A stretch of 64,000 nucleotides of DNA from Trinickia mobilis (GTDB lineage Bacteria; Pseudomonadota; Gammaproteobacteria; Burkholderiales; Burkholderiaceae): positions 1 to 64,000 of the forward strand of contig NZ_JAFLRF010000011.1 of the NCBI RefSeq assembly GCF_017315705.1, given 5' to 3'. The translations under genes were made by a program, and so were the position numbers. Under the pieces are notes generated by a model that was given only the letters and a program-made list of their open reading frames with translations, was not told the origin of the DNA and did not search any database. Of this stretch, positions 52,674 through 62,625 are shown piece by piece. Numbering within the stretch: position 1 is the first letter of the stretch; every line of letters starts with the position of its first letter.

Positions 52674-53120
52674 ATGAAAACATCCTTCCTGATTCTTTCC
52701 GCAGCACTCGGCGCTTGCCTCGCAAGCTCGCCGGCGCGCGCGGACTGCTTCGACGAAGCAGCCAAGTATCAGAAAGTGAACCCGCTGATCCTGCGCGCGA
52801 TCGCCTGGCAGGAATCTCATAACCGGCCCGAAGCGTTGCACAAGAATGCCAACGGCTCGACCGACTACGGCCTCATGCAGATCAACTCCGTTCATCTGCC
52901 CACGCTCGCGCAGTACGGCATCTCGAGCGGCACGCTGATGGAGCCGTGCAAGAACGTCTACATCGCCGCCTGGCACCTGCGCGAGAAGATGAACAAGTAC
53001 GGCAACACGTGGCAGGCGGTCGGCGCCTACCATTCCGAGACGCCTTCGCTGCGCGACAAGTACGCTCGCCAGATCGCCGGCATTCTCACGCAGTGGAAGC
53101 TGCTGCAGGCGCAGCGCTGA
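52674..53120 (+). CDS. Lytic transglycosylase, IagB/PilT-like
   Basis: A 148-residue SLT-domain protein with a Sec signal peptide (TSFLILSAALGACLASSPAR). The catalytic glutamate is Glu47 in AIAWQESHN; NGSTDYGLMQINSVHLPTLA and VGAYHSE complete the fold. Four cysteines are present and may give one or two disulfides. It opens peptidoglycan locally; such enzymes often serve secretion systems, and it is divergent from gspD. Confidence 0.9.
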   Translation: MKTSFLILSAALGACLASSPARADCFDEAAKYQKVNPLILRAIAWQESHNRPEALHKNANGSTDYGLMQINSVHLPTLAQYGISSGTLMEPCKNVYIAAWHLREKMNKYGNTWQAVGAYHSETPSLRDKYARQIAGILTQWKLLQAQR

Positions 53121-53287
53121 CGCCCGGCTTGCCTCGGGCGCCGCGCGGTTGGCTGCAAACGGCTCTTGCCCTCCAGATCGAACGAACCGCCGACGTTTGA
53201 TGCACAATGCGGGCATCATGCGCCCGGCCGGCGGCCCATCTGTTTTGACACGCCGCGCCGCTCCTACCATTTCATTTGTCTACTGCG

Positions 53288-54550
53288 ATGAATCAGCCGC
53301 CACTGCCCGTCACCGTGCTGTCCGGTTTTCTCGGCGCGGGCAAAACCACGCTCCTGAACCATATCCTCGCGAATCGCGCAGGCCTGCGGGTCGCGGTGAT
53401 CGTCAACGACCTCGCCGCGATCAATATCGACGCGACGCTCGTGCGCGATACGGCATCGCTCTCGCACATCGAGGAGCAGCTTGTCGAGATGTCGAACGGC
53501 TGCATCTGCTGCACACTGCGCGACGACCTGCTGACCGAAATCCGGCGCCTCGCCGACGAGCAGCGTTTCGACGCCATCCTGATCGAATCGACCGGCATCG
53601 CCGAACCGATGCCGATCGCCGAAACCTTCACGTTCGTCGACGACGACGGCGTGTCGCTCTCCGATGTCGCGCGCCTCGACACGATGGTGACGGTCGTCGA
53701 TGCGTTCAACTTCTTGCGCGACTACGCATGCGCCGATGCGCTCGCCGAACGCGGCCTCGCCGCGACCGAGGAGGACGACCGCACGCTCGTCGAACTCCTG
53801 ATCGAGCAGATCGAGTTCTGCGACGTGCTCGTCGTGAACAAAGCCGATCTCGTCGGCGCCGACGAACTCGCGCGCCTGCAGCGGATCCTCGCGCGCATCA
53901 ATCCGCGCGCGGCGCAAGTCGTGAGCCGCTTCGGCGAAGTGCCGCTCGACGCCGTGCTGGATACGAAGCGTTTCGACTTCGACGAGGCGTCGAACGCGCC
54001 GGGCTGGCTGCAGTCGCTCGAGCACGAACACGATCACAGCGGTGAAGCCGACGAATACGGCATCGGCAATTTCGTTTATCGCGCGCGCCGGCCGTTTCAT
54101 CCTGAGCGTTTGTGGGCGCTGTTGCACGAGGAATGGCAAGGCGTGCTGCGCAGCAAAGGCTTCTTCTGGCTTTCGACGCGCAACGACGTCGCCGGCTCGC
54201 TGTCGCAGGCGGGCGGCGCTTGCCGGCACGGTCCGGCAGGCTACTGGTGGGCGGCTCAAGACAAGAGCGAATGGCCGCAGGACGATGAGCTTGCTGCAGA
54301 AATCGCCGCCGACTGGCACGGCGAGCCTGATGACGCGACGATCGGCGACCGCCGCCAGGAGCTGGTGATGATCGGCATCGGACTTGATGCGGCGGCCTGG
54401 CGCGCGAAGCTCGACGCGTGCCTCTTGACCGACGACGAGTTCGCCCAAGGTCCGCATGCGTGGTCGCACTTCCCCGACCCCTTCCCCGCCTGGGATCTCG
54501 ATGCTCACGACGACGAAACCGGCGATGCCGAAATCGTGCATCGACACTGA
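53288..54550 (+). CDS. CobW/COG0523-family GTP-binding metallochaperone
   Basis: A 420-residue G3E GTPase. The P-loop is [12 protein letters not shown], the metal motif [11 protein letters not shown], switch region [12 protein letters not shown] and NKADL for guanine specificity. The C-terminal domain has [20 protein letters not shown] and a long acidic His-containing end ([16 protein letters not shown]). Members deliver zinc or other metals. No Zur-type box was recognised upstream. The ATG at 53288 was chosen over 53276 on family length. Confidence 0.92.
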   Translation: MNQPPLPVTVLSGFLGAGKTTLLNHILANRAGLRVAVIVNDLAAINIDATLVRDTASLSHIEEQLVEMSNGCICCTLRDDLLTEIRRLADEQRFDAILIESTGIAEPMPIAETFTFVDDDGVSLSDVARLDTMVTVVDAFNFLRDYACADALAERGLAATEEDDRTLVELLIEQIEFCDVLVVNKADLVGADELARLQRILARINPRAAQVVSRFGEVPLDAVLDTKRFDFDEASNAPGWLQSLEHEHDHSGEADEYGIGNFVYRARRPFHPERLWALLHEEWQGVLRSKGFFWLSTRNDVAGSLSQAGGACRHGPAGYWWAAQDKSEWPQDDELAAEIAADWHGEPDDATIGDRRQELVMIGIGLDAAAWRAKLDACLLTDDEFAQGPHAWSHFPDPFPAWDLDAHDDETGDAEIVHRH

Positions 54551-54601
54551 CGGCTCGCATAAGCAAGCCGATATGCGCTAAGTCCAACTGAATAAAAGGC
54601 G

Positions 54602-54625
54602 AAAAAAAACCCGCCATGGGCGGGT
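54602..54625 (-). terminator. Terminator for the HU gene
   Basis: On the minus strand ACCCGCC-CAT-GGCGGGT is followed by a run of T residues. It lies 26 bp after the HU stop. Confidence 0.8.
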
Positions 54626-54650
54626 GTCAACAAATCAGGCAGCTGAACGC

Positions 54651-54929
54651 TTAGCGCTTGTTGACTGCGTCCTTGAACGCCTTGCCGGCCGTGAACTTGA
54701 CGGTCTTCGCCGCCGGGATCTTGATGGTCTCCCCGGTCTTCGGGTTGCGGCCGGTACGTGCTGCGCGCTTGCCGGAGCCGAAGCTGCCGAAGCCAATCAG
54801 TTGAACCGCGTCGCCCTTCGATACTGCCTTCTTGATGACTTCGAGCAGCGTGTCGAGCGTTTCGCCGGTTTGAGCCTTGCTGGCGCCCGTCTGAGCCGCG
54901 ACGGCGTCGATCAGTTCCTGTTTGTTCAT
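54651..54929 (-). CDS. HU family DNA-binding protein
   Basis: A 92-residue HU/IHF-fold protein: [40 protein letters not shown] and [21 protein letters not shown] (the DNA-binding arm). It is a nucleoid protein that bends DNA and often participates in origin opening. AAAGGA precedes the ATG. A proper terminator follows. Confidence 0.95.
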   Translation of the reverse strand: MNKQELIDAVAAQTGASKAQTGETLDTLLEVIKKAVSKGDAVQLIGFGSFGSGKRAARTGRNPKTGETIKIPAAKTVKFTAGKAFKDAVNKR

Positions 54930-55422
54930 TAGGGTTCCTTTCTCAGGTTAAGGTGATACGAACAGCGCGAACGCGCCGATTATACGTGCGCGGGCTTTGC
55001 CGTCGAGCCCTAGCGGCCAAGCGCGTCAACTACCGCCGCGCTCGGCGTCATCACATGACGGCCAAGCTTTCCGCTTTGCCCTGCGGCGCTTGCTATGATA
55101 GCGCAGCGCAAACCCAATAACGGCAAGGCTTTCAAAGAATTTAGCCTCTCAATGCCTTGTCGCTGCTGGGTTTCGCACGATTGAGTCCGCGCGAATCGAA
55201 CATGCTAAGCGAGTTGACGGGTCGCCGCATAGGGGCGTTGGTTTTTGCCAACGCTCCGCAAACGCCCGCCAGACGGGGCTGTCCGCCATTTGCACCGGGC
55301 GCGTGACGCCGTCTTTCGACGACTTGGCCGGTCCTTCGCAAATGCAATTGCGCCGCAACGAGGCGGTATGTTTCGAGCGCCCGGCGTTTTCCTCAGACCC
55401 GCAGCCGTCTGCCCTCTTCCGC
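54930..55422. other. Divergent spacer between HU and mnmC
   Basis: No gene is seen. It holds the HU promoter on the left and the leader of mnmC on the right. The open frame extending mnmC upstream to 55303 shows no family similarity. Confidence 0.4.
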
Positions 55423-57390
55423 ATGACCGACCCGCTCATCCCCGCCACGCTTGCGTTTCGCGACGACGGCACGCCGTTTTCCCCAGCCTACGACGACGTC
55501 TATCACAGCGCTGCCGGCGCATTCGCTCAAGCCCATCACGTGTTCATCGCGGGCAACGGTCTGCCGCAACGCTGGCGTGAGAAGCGCGTGTTCACGATCT
55601 TGGAGACGGGCTTTGGAATCGGCGGCAACTTTCTCGCGACGTGGGCGGCGTGGCGTGCCGACCCGGCGCGCTGCGAGCGGCTTCACTTCGTATCGATCGA
55701 AAAACATCCGTTTTCGCAGCAGGATTTAAGCGAAGTTCACAGCCGAATCGTTGCAGATGCAACCATAACGCCGCTTGCGCAGCAGCTTGGCGATGCGTGG
55801 CCGACGCTCGTGCCCGGCATCCACCGGATCGAATTCGAGGACGGACGCGTCACGCTGACGCTCGCCTTCGGCGACGCGCTCGACATCCTGCCGAAGCTGT
55901 GGCTGCGCGCCGACGCTTTCTATCTCGACGGGTTCTCGCCGGCCAAGAATCCGGATCTGTGGTCTCTGCCGGTCTTCAAGTCGCTTGCCCGTCTGGCCGC
56001 AGACGGCGCGACGTTCGCCACTTATACGAGCGCCGGTCACGTCAAGCGCTCGCTCGAACAAGCCGGTTTCAGCGCCGAGAAAGTGGAAGGCTTCGGCTGG
56101 AAACGGGCGATGCTTGTCGGCGAATTTGCGCCTCGCTGGCGCGTGCGCCGTCATGAGCCGCCGTTGCCGCTGCCCGTCGGCGAGCGGCACGCGATCGTGA
56201 TCGGCGCGGGACTCGCCGGCTGCGCGCTGACCGAAAGGCTCACTGCGCGCGGCTGGCGCGTCAGTTTGATCGACCAGCACGCGGCCGCGGCGCGCGAAGC
56301 GTCGGGCAATCCGGCTGGCGTCTTCCATCCGCTGATTTCGCGCGACGACAGCGTCGCCTCGCGCATCACGCGTGCGGGTTTTCTCTATGCGCTAAGACGC
56401 TGGCGCGCGCTCGAACAAAGCGGCTATTCATTCCAGCGCAGCGCGCACGGCCTTTTGCATCTAGCTGTCGATGACGAAGAGACGCGCGCGATGGCCGACG
56501 CCATCGCATCGCTCGGCTACCCGCCGGACTTCGTGACGCCGGCCTCGCAAGCCGACGCTCAAGCACTCGCACATGTGGCGCTTCCACGCGGCGGCTGGCT
56601 CTATCCGCGCGGCGGTTCGCTCGATCCTGCTGCACTGTGCCGAGCGCAATGCGACGCCGCCGGCGACTTGCTCGCGCGGCACTTCGGCGTAGAGGCGCTG
56701 CGCGTTGAACGTTTCGACGATCAATGGCGCGTCATCGATGCTGCAGGCCAGCCGATTGCGTCCGCGCCGATCGTGGTCGTCGCGAACGCATGCGACGCGG
56801 CGCGCGCCGCGGACCTTCGCCACGCGCCGACGCGGATCGTGCGCGGGCAACTGACGCTGTTGCCTGCGCGCGTCGCGTCTGGCCTGCGCGTGCCGTTGAT
56901 CGGCGAAGGCTATGCGGTGCCGCTCGCCGACGGCTTCACGCTGACCGGCGCAACGTACGAAGTCGACGATGCCGACCGCGCGATGCGCGTCTCCGGCCAC
57001 GCTGAAAATCTCGAACGGCTCGCGCTGATGATGCCGGGCGTTGCAAACGAGCTCGCAACCTCTGACCCGGGCACGCTCGAAGGACGTGTCGCATTTCGCT
57101 GCGTCACGAGCGATCGCTTGCCGATGGCCGGCGCGCTGGCCGACGAAGCCGCCGCATCGCGCAATGCCGCAGCGCTGCGCGGTGCGTGGCCGCTCGACCT
57201 GCCGCGCGCCGCCGGTCTCTATGGCGCCTTCGCTTACGGCTCGCGCGGTCTCGTCTGGGCAACGCTCGCCGCGGAGCTGATCGCGTCGCAGATCGAAGGC
57301 GAGCCCTGGCCGATCGAACGGGATCTTGCCGAAAGCATCGACCCTGCGCGCTATCTGTTGCGCGCGCTGCGTCACGGCACGCTCGATTGA
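55423..57390 (+). CDS. mnmC: Bifunctional tRNA (mnm5s2U34)-methyltransferase/oxidoreductase MnmC
   Basis: A 655-residue fused enzyme. The N-terminal methyltransferase part (about 1-245) has FTILETGFGIGGNFLATWAA and LWLRADAFYLDGFSPAKNPD. The C-terminal FAD domain begins near residue 257 with HAIVIGAGLAGCALTERL. It removes the carboxymethyl group from cmnm5U and methylates nm5U to mnm5U. It follows MnmE in the pathway. The ATG at 55423 is chosen because upstream residues are unrelated. Confidence 0.95.
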   Translation: MTDPLIPATLAFRDDGTPFSPAYDDVYHSAAGAFAQAHHVFIAGNGLPQRWREKRVFTILETGFGIGGNFLATWAAWRADPARCERLHFVSIEKHPFSQQDLSEVHSRIVADATITPLAQQLGDAWPTLVPGIHRIEFEDGRVTLTLAFGDALDILPKLWLRADAFYLDGFSPAKNPDLWSLPVFKSLARLAADGATFATYTSAGHVKRSLEQAGFSAEKVEGFGWKRAMLVGEFAPRWRVRRHEPPLPLPVGERHAIVIGAGLAGCALTERLTARGWRVSLIDQHAAAAREASGNPAGVFHPLISRDDSVASRITRAGFLYALRRWRALEQSGYSFQRSAHGLLHLAVDDEETRAMADAIASLGYPPDFVTPASQADAQALAHVALPRGGWLYPRGGSLDPAALCRAQCDAAGDLLARHFGVEALRVERFDDQWRVIDAAGQPIASAPIVVVANACDAARAADLRHAPTRIVRGQLTLLPARVASGLRVPLIGEGYAVPLADGFTLTGATYEVDDADRAMRVSGHAENLERLALMMPGVANELATSDPGTLEGRVAFRCVTSDRLPMAGALADEAAASRNAAALRGAWPLDLPRAAGLYGAFAYGSRGLVWATLAAELIASQIEGEPWPIERDLAESIDPARYLLRALRHGTLD

Positions 57391-58151
57391 GCGGAGAAGT
57401 TATCCACCCGAGGCTGTGGACAACCTAGCGAAAGTCGCACGAAATTCGTGTGGACGCGATGTGCACGTATACGGGGTAAGTCGACGGCTCGGCGAAACGG
57501 ACCAAAAGTTACTCAACAAAGTCCGTTGCCGGCGCACATGCTCCGCATCCGGTTATGCGTTCGGTAAACGTTTGTTTTGGATTGGGAAAGGGGAGTTATC
57601 CACAGAAATGCGGCGCCTTTGTTAACTGCTACTACGTATACATACGGTAAACCAGTAAACCAAGAAGCTTGGACCACCCCGGTTGCGTATCCCCCAAGAC
57701 ATAGAAACAAAGCAAAAATCCTTCTCGCCCCATTCGAGTCAGTCGATTCTTCCGTCTTGTCTGAAGTTATGCCTCGTTTTTACCGAAATAAAAGCGAGTT
57801 AGCGCAGATTCGTGCAGAATGAGCGTCGGCTGTGGCACAATCCGGCTTCTTCCCGTATCGGTGGCAGACAGCGCACCGATGCATCGACGGAACGGTGCGC
57901 CCGCTTCGGAATCTGATCCATCATCAAGACGACAGCCGTTCGACGCGTCTTGCCGAACGCAACACATTGCACGCTGGCCGCGTGCCGGGGTCCTTCAAAC
58001 GCACCCGCGCGTGCCGGCGCATCCGTTTCAGCTTTCATTCGATCATCGACCACTCGCGTTGCGAGTCAGAACACAGCGGCCCCCCAAGGCTGGCTGGTCG
58101 TGACGTGGCCATGTGCCGCTTGCGCTTGTTTGCAAAGGAGAAGCCATAACG
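57391..58151. other. Spacer with DnaA boxes between mnmC and the antiporter
   Basis: No gene is found. TTATCCACC at 57400-57408, TGTGGACAA at 57415-57423 and a perfect TTATCCACA at 57596-57604 are DnaA-box-like. A conserved block at 57616-57653 follows the perfect box and recurs inverted at 60532-60568. The remainder to 58100 shows nothing clear. Confidence 0.5.
57596..57653 (+). repeat. Composite DnaA-box element, left copy
   Basis: TTATCCACA, then 11 nt, then CCTTTGTTAACT, two variable bases and TACTACGTAT. The same order and 11-nt spacing recur on the minus strand at 60588-60532. The two face each other across the antiporter-ybdK pair. Confidence 0.65.
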
Positions 58152-59357
58152 ATGAAATCGGCGTTTTCATTCCTCCCCGGTTGGCCGCTTGCGCCGGATG
58201 CGATTTTTTGGGCGGGCCTCGCGATGATCGCCGCCGGTTTGCTGGGCGAACTCTGCTATCGAGCCTGGCATTTGCCGCGCATCTCGGGCTATGGAGTGAT
58301 CGGACTCATCGCCGGCGCCGCAGGCCTGGGCGCGATCGATGCGAGCACCGGGGGCACATCGCGTCTGTTGCTCGACGTCGCGCTCGGGTTGCTGCTGTTC
58401 GAGCTCGGCGGTCGGCTCGACTTGCGGTGGATCCGGCGCAATCCGTGGCTCATCGCATCGAGCCTGGCAGAAGCGACGCTGACCTTCGTCCTCGTGTTCG
58501 CCGCACTCGTGTTCCTGCACGTGCCCGTGATCGTCGCGACCGTGCTCGCGTCGATCGCCATGGCGACGTCGCCCGCGATGGTGATCCAGTTGAAGACCGA
58601 GCTGCGCGCCGAAGGGCAGGTGACCCAGCGCCTGCTGACGCTGACTGCGCTCAACAGCATGTACGCCGTCGTCATCGAAAAGCTCGCGTCGGGCTGGGTT
58701 CACCAGGAGACGTACGGCAACGTCTTCGCCACGATCGTTCAGCCGCTCTATCTGCTCGCCGGCTCGCTGATTCTCGCGTTTGCGCTCGCGCGCGCCTGTA
58801 CTTTCCTGTATCGGTACTTCAATTTGCAGGACGAGCATTCGTTCGTCGCGCTGTTCGGGCTCGTTTTGCTCGCGATCGCGATTGCGCATCTGTTCAGGCT
58901 CTCGACGATCCTGAGCCTCCTGGCCGCCGGCATCATCGTGAAGAATCTCGAAGCCAAGCCGCAGCTGTGGCCGCAGCATTTCGGCACGGCCGGGTGGCTG
59001 CTCACCGTGATCCTGTTCGTGCTGACGCTGACGTCTTTCGAATGGACGGACATCGTGCTCGGCGGCGTCGCGGCGCTGGGGCTGATCGTCGCGCGATTCG
59101 TCGCGAAGCTCATCGGCGTGCTCGCGTTCGCGAAGCCGAGCGGGCTCAACTGGAAGCAAGGTGTCGCGCTCGGTTTGTCGCTCTCGCCAATGTCGGCGCT
59201 TGCCTACTTGCTCGTCCAAGATACCTACGACCTGTACCCGAAGTTCGATCCGATGCTGAGCGCGGTCATCATGTGCTCGATCGTCGTTTTGCAGATCGTG
59301 GGCCCCTGGATCGTTTATCGCAGCCTGACGCTCGTCGGCGAACGCCGCGACGTTTGA
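58152..59357 (+). CDS. Cation:proton antiporter, CPA2-like
   Basis: A 401-residue membrane protein with about 11-12 helices. Motifs include GYGVIGLIAGAAGLGAID, LLDVALGLLLFELGGRLDL and TVLASIAMATSPAMVIQLK, the pattern of Kef/NhaA-type sodium or potassium/proton exchangers (PF00999). No cytoplasmic RCK/TrkA domain is attached. AAAGGAGAAGCC precedes the ATG at 58152. It is followed by ybdK after 20 bp. Confidence 0.88.
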   Translation: MKSAFSFLPGWPLAPDAIFWAGLAMIAAGLLGELCYRAWHLPRISGYGVIGLIAGAAGLGAIDASTGGTSRLLLDVALGLLLFELGGRLDLRWIRRNPWLIASSLAEATLTFVLVFAALVFLHVPVIVATVLASIAMATSPAMVIQLKTELRAEGQVTQRLLTLTALNSMYAVVIEKLASGWVHQETYGNVFATIVQPLYLLAGSLILAFALARACTFLYRYFNLQDEHSFVALFGLVLLAIAIAHLFRLSTILSLLAAGIIVKNLEAKPQLWPQHFGTAGWLLTVILFVLTLTSFEWTDIVLGGVAALGLIVARFVAKLIGVLAFAKPSGLNWKQGVALGLSLSPMSALAYLLVQDTYDLYPKFDPMLSAVIMCSIVVLQIVGPWIVYRSLTLVGERRDV

Positions 59358-59377
59358 CTTGAATGACAGAGGACGCC

Positions 59378-60493
59378 ATGTCGCTCGAAGCCTTCATCAA
59401 CTCCAAGCCTTTCACGTTCGGCGTGGAGCTCGAGATCCAGGTCGTCAACACGCACGACTATGATCTGACCAAAGCCGCGTCCGATCTGATGCGGCTCGTC
59501 AAGGACGAAAAGATCCCGGGCAACATCACGCCCGAGATCACCGAAAGCATGATCGAGCTGTCGACGGGCATCTGCACGTCGCACGAACAGGTCGTGGCCG
59601 ATCTGCGCAAGATCCGCGACACGCTCGTCGCGGCGGCGGATCACCTGAATGTCGGCCTGTGCGGCGGCGGCACGCACGCGTTCCAGCAATGGAGCGAGCG
59701 GCAGATTTTCGATACGCCGCGCTTTCAGTACATTTCCGAGCTTTACGGATATCTGGCAAAACAATTCACGGTGTTCGGCCAGCACGTGCACATCGGCTGC
59801 CCGGACCCGGACAGCGCGCTCTTCATGCTGCACTCGATGTCGCGCTTCATTCCGCATTTCATCGCGCTCTCGGCTTCATCGCCGTACGTCCAGGGCGTCG
59901 ACACCGGCTTTCATTCGGCACGCCTGAATTCCGTGTTCGCGTTTCCGCTCTCGGGCCGCGCGCCGTTTGTGCTGACCTGGGACAGCTTCGAGGAATATTT
60001 CTCGAAGATGGTCAATACGGGCGTCGTCAACAGCATGAAGGATTTCTACTGGGACATCCGGCCGAAGCCGGGCTTCGGGACGATCGAAGTGCGCGTGATG
60101 GATACGCCGCTGTCTGTCGATCGCGCGGCGGCGATCGCTTGCTACATCCAGACGCTTGCGCGCCATCTGCTGCTCGACAAGCCGGTGACGCCGAAGGAGG
60201 ACGACTACCTCGTCTATACGTTCAACCGGTTCGAGGCGTGCCGCTTCGGTCTGGCCGGCATCTGCATCAATCCGCAGACAGGCGAGCGGCGCTCGATTTC
60301 CGAGGACATCCTCGAAACGCTGGATGCGATCGCTCCGCATGCCGAAGTGCTCGGCTCGAAGGCGGCGCTGACCGAGGTCGCCGCGATCGCGCGCGGACAG
60401 GTCAACGACGCCACCTGGCTGCGCGGCGTATTCGGCAAGGAAAAGTCGCTGCACGAAGCGGTCCGGCAGCAGTGCTTGCAGTGGCGGGGGTGA
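59378..60493 (+). CDS. ybdK: YbdK-type carboxylate-amine ligase (GCS2 family)
   Basis: A 371-residue member of the glutamate-cysteine ligase 2 family: [66 protein letters not shown], and [20 protein letters not shown]. Weak gamma-glutamylcysteine synthesis is known for the family, but the natural role is unclear, since the window also holds a true gshA. AGAGGA precedes the ATG at 59378. Confidence 0.88.
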   Translation: MSLEAFINSKPFTFGVELEIQVVNTHDYDLTKAASDLMRLVKDEKIPGNITPEITESMIELSTGICTSHEQVVADLRKIRDTLVAAADHLNVGLCGGGTHAFQQWSERQIFDTPRFQYISELYGYLAKQFTVFGQHVHIGCPDPDSALFMLHSMSRFIPHFIALSASSPYVQGVDTGFHSARLNSVFAFPLSGRAPFVLTWDSFEEYFSKMVNTGVVNSMKDFYWDIRPKPGFGTIEVRVMDTPLSVDRAAAIACYIQTLARHLLLDKPVTPKEDDYLVYTFNRFEACRFGLAGICINPQTGERRSISEDILETLDAIAPHAEVLGSKAALTEVAAIARGQVNDATWLRGVFGKEKSLHEAVRQQCLQWRG

Positions 60494-61066
60494 AAGGGGG
60501 ATATCGATAGCGCTCCTTTAGGTTTTCTTAAGGTTTACGTATACATACGTAGTAATAGTTAACAAAGGCCGTGCCCGCTTGTGGATAACCGAGGAATTCG
60601 GCGTAAACTCAACGGGCTGCGTAAGCGATAACCTTGTGGGCGAAGTGCATGATCGTGGCCTGGCGACGGGATAACTTTGATAACGTTTACGTCGCACTAT
60701 GACGTTATCAAGAAATCACGCACAATCGGTCCCAGCACTTGTCCCAAGGTTATCCACAACATTCACTGAATAACTTAGCTGTACGATTCTCCGCTCTCGA
60801 ATAGAATGACGGTTTTGTTGCGGCGTGAAGTCATGCGGGCGACTCGGCGATCGGGTATAACGCAAGGCGCATCGCCGCCGAGAACGGCGCGCGGCGATGG
60901 CTTCGACGAGCGGGATTGGAAGCTCAAGCAGCGCGAAATTTTTGAGATAGTAAAATCGGCCCGGACGCGAATATACTGCGGCGAGCCTCCCCACGGCAGG
61001 CCGTAGGCGCGAGGTGCCGCACGGCCGACTAAACAGCAGCATGCTGTCAATAGCGAACGAAAGACT
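60494..61066. other. Origin-like AT-rich spacer with DnaA boxes
   Basis: No gene is seen. It contains the inverted composite element (60532-60588), a perfect DnaA box at 60750-60758, and a 10-bp dyad TTGATAACGT (60677-60686) / ACGTTATCAA (60702-60711) in an AT-rich tract. These are expected of a replication origin or a DnaA-regulated region. Chromosomal origin function is inference only. Confidence 0.5.
60532..60588 (-). repeat. Composite DnaA-box element, right copy (inverted)
   Basis: On the minus strand TTATCCACA (60588-60580), 11 nt, CCTTTGTTAACT, two bases and TACTACGTAT. It matches the copy at 57596-57653 at all conserved positions and spacing. Confidence 0.65.
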
Positions 61067-61711
61067 ATGAGCGAAGGTGTATACGGAGAGCAAGCAACCG
61101 GGCGCGTGACGCACAGCCTGTTACGGTTGAGCACGGCCATGCGCAGCCAGGCATGGGAGTGGGCGGAAGGCGCCGGCCTGACGCCGACCCAGGGCGAGAT
61201 CCTCGTGTTGCTGATGCAACGCAAGGGGCCAATGCGCTTGGGCGAGATCGCGCGCGAAACGGCGCTGACTGCGGCGACGACGAGCGACGCCGTCAGCACG
61301 CTCGAAACCAAGGGCCTCGTCGAAAAGCGCCGTGCGCTCGACGACGGCCGCGCATTGGCGGTGCGGCTGACAGCTCGCGGCCGTACGGCGGCCAAGCGTG
61401 CGCTGCAGTGGCCGGACTTCCTGTCCGAGGCGATCGGCACGCTGCGCGACGAAGAACAGGCGGTGTTTTATCGCACGCTGCTGAAAATGATTCGCCAGCT
61501 GCAAGTGCAGGGCGACATTCCGCAGCACCGGATGTGCGTGACTTGCACCCACTTCGAGCCGAGCAAGAATCCGAAAAAGACGCCGCATCGCTGCAAGCTG
61601 CTCGAGTTGTCGTTTGCGGACACGGACTTGCGTCTCGATTGTTCGGTCCACGAAGAAGCCGATGTCGCCACGCAGAAGAAGACCTGGAAGATTTTCGCGC
61701 AGCAAGGCTGA
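61067..61711 (+). CDS. MarR-family regulator with a four-cysteine C-terminal module
   Basis: A 214-residue protein. The MarR winged helix is LTPTQGEILVLLMQRKGPMR and TALTAATTSDAVSTLETKG, with DDGRALAVRLTARGR as wing. Residues 154-214 add a module with Cys157, Cys160, Cys176 and Cys192 (MCVTCTHFEP, HRCKLL, LDCSVHEEAD) that could bind zinc, iron or an iron-sulfur cluster. This extension is beyond the normal MarR length of about 150. It could sense redox or metal state. Confidence 0.88.
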   Translation: MSEGVYGEQATGRVTHSLLRLSTAMRSQAWEWAEGAGLTPTQGEILVLLMQRKGPMRLGEIARETALTAATTSDAVSTLETKGLVEKRRALDDGRALAVRLTARGRTAAKRALQWPDFLSEAIGTLRDEEQAVFYRTLLKMIRQLQVQGDIPQHRMCVTCTHFEPSKNPKKTPHRCKLLELSFADTDLRLDCSVHEEADVATQKKTWKIFAQQG

Positions 61712-61812
61712 TGCCGCTTTCGCACAGGCAGGCCGGTCGCGCACCGGCTGCCTGGCTTTCGGCGTCGTCTCTCGAATTCTCGTTCGGTCTCGTCGCGGGG
61801 AGCTGAGCCCTG

Positions 61813-62535
61813 ATGAATCGCGAAGTGTTGGCTATTCGCCATGTGTACTTCGAGGATTTAGGTAGTCTCGAACGCGTGCTGGGTGAGCGCGGCGTGGCGG
61901 TGCGCTATCTCGACGTCGGCTTGGCGCGTCTTACTGCGCCGGATCCGGTCGCGGCTTCGCTGACAGTGGTCCTCGGCGGGCCGATCGGCGCGTTTGACGA
62001 CGCTGCCTACCCGACGCTCAAGCCGATTCTTTCCCTGCTTGAAAAACGCATCGCCGCCGGGTTGCCGACGCTCGGCATCTGCCTCGGTGCGCAACTGATC
62101 GCGCGCGTGCTCGGTGCACGCGTCTATCCGGCGGCAACCCAGGAAGTCGGCTGGGCCCCGCTCAGGCTGACCGCTGCCGGACAAGCCTCGCCGCTGCGCC
62201 ATCTCGACGGCGCGCACACCTCGATGTTCCACTGGCACGGCGACACATTCGACCTTCCGGACGGCGCAACGCATCTCGCTTCGACGCCGGTTTGCGAGAA
62301 CCAAGCGTTTTCGTGGGGCAGTCATGTGCTCGGATTTCAATGCCATCCGGAGATTCGTGCCGAGCGGTTCGAGCCTTGGCTTATCGGCAACGCCGGCGAA
62401 ATCGCGGCGACGCCGGGCGTCGACGCTCTGCAGTTGCGTGCCGACACGGCCTGTCTCGGCCCTGCGCTCGAGGTGGCCGCGCGCAAGACTTTCGAGGAAT
62501 GGCTCGACGCCGCAGGCGCCGCGAAGCGCAAATAA
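61813..62535 (+). CDS. Class I glutamine amidotransferase-like protein
   Basis: A 240-residue GATase-like protein. The nucleophile is Cys90 in LPTLGICLGAQLIARVLG, and the second catalytic residue is His in GFQCHPEIRAE. It resembles GMP synthase-type glutaminase domains of unknown acceptor, without a synthetase partner. The usual role is glutamine hydrolysis, but some relatives act as peptidases. It follows the marR gene by about 100 bp and precedes the flavin oxidoreductase. Confidence 0.85.
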   Translation: MNREVLAIRHVYFEDLGSLERVLGERGVAVRYLDVGLARLTAPDPVAASLTVVLGGPIGAFDDAAYPTLKPILSLLEKRIAAGLPTLGICLGAQLIARVLGARVYPAATQEVGWAPLRLTAAGQASPLRHLDGAHTSMFHWHGDTFDLPDGATHLASTPVCENQAFSWGSHVLGFQCHPEIRAERFEPWLIGNAGEIAATPGVDALQLRADTACLGPALEVAARKTFEEWLDAAGAAKRK

Positions 62536-62625
62536 GCGCCGGCGCCGCCGCCAGCAAGCAAAAAACTCGCGTGCTATGCTCGGGCGCTTCTCTGTCGCAT
62601 CGGGCGAATCCCGTCGGAGATTTTC

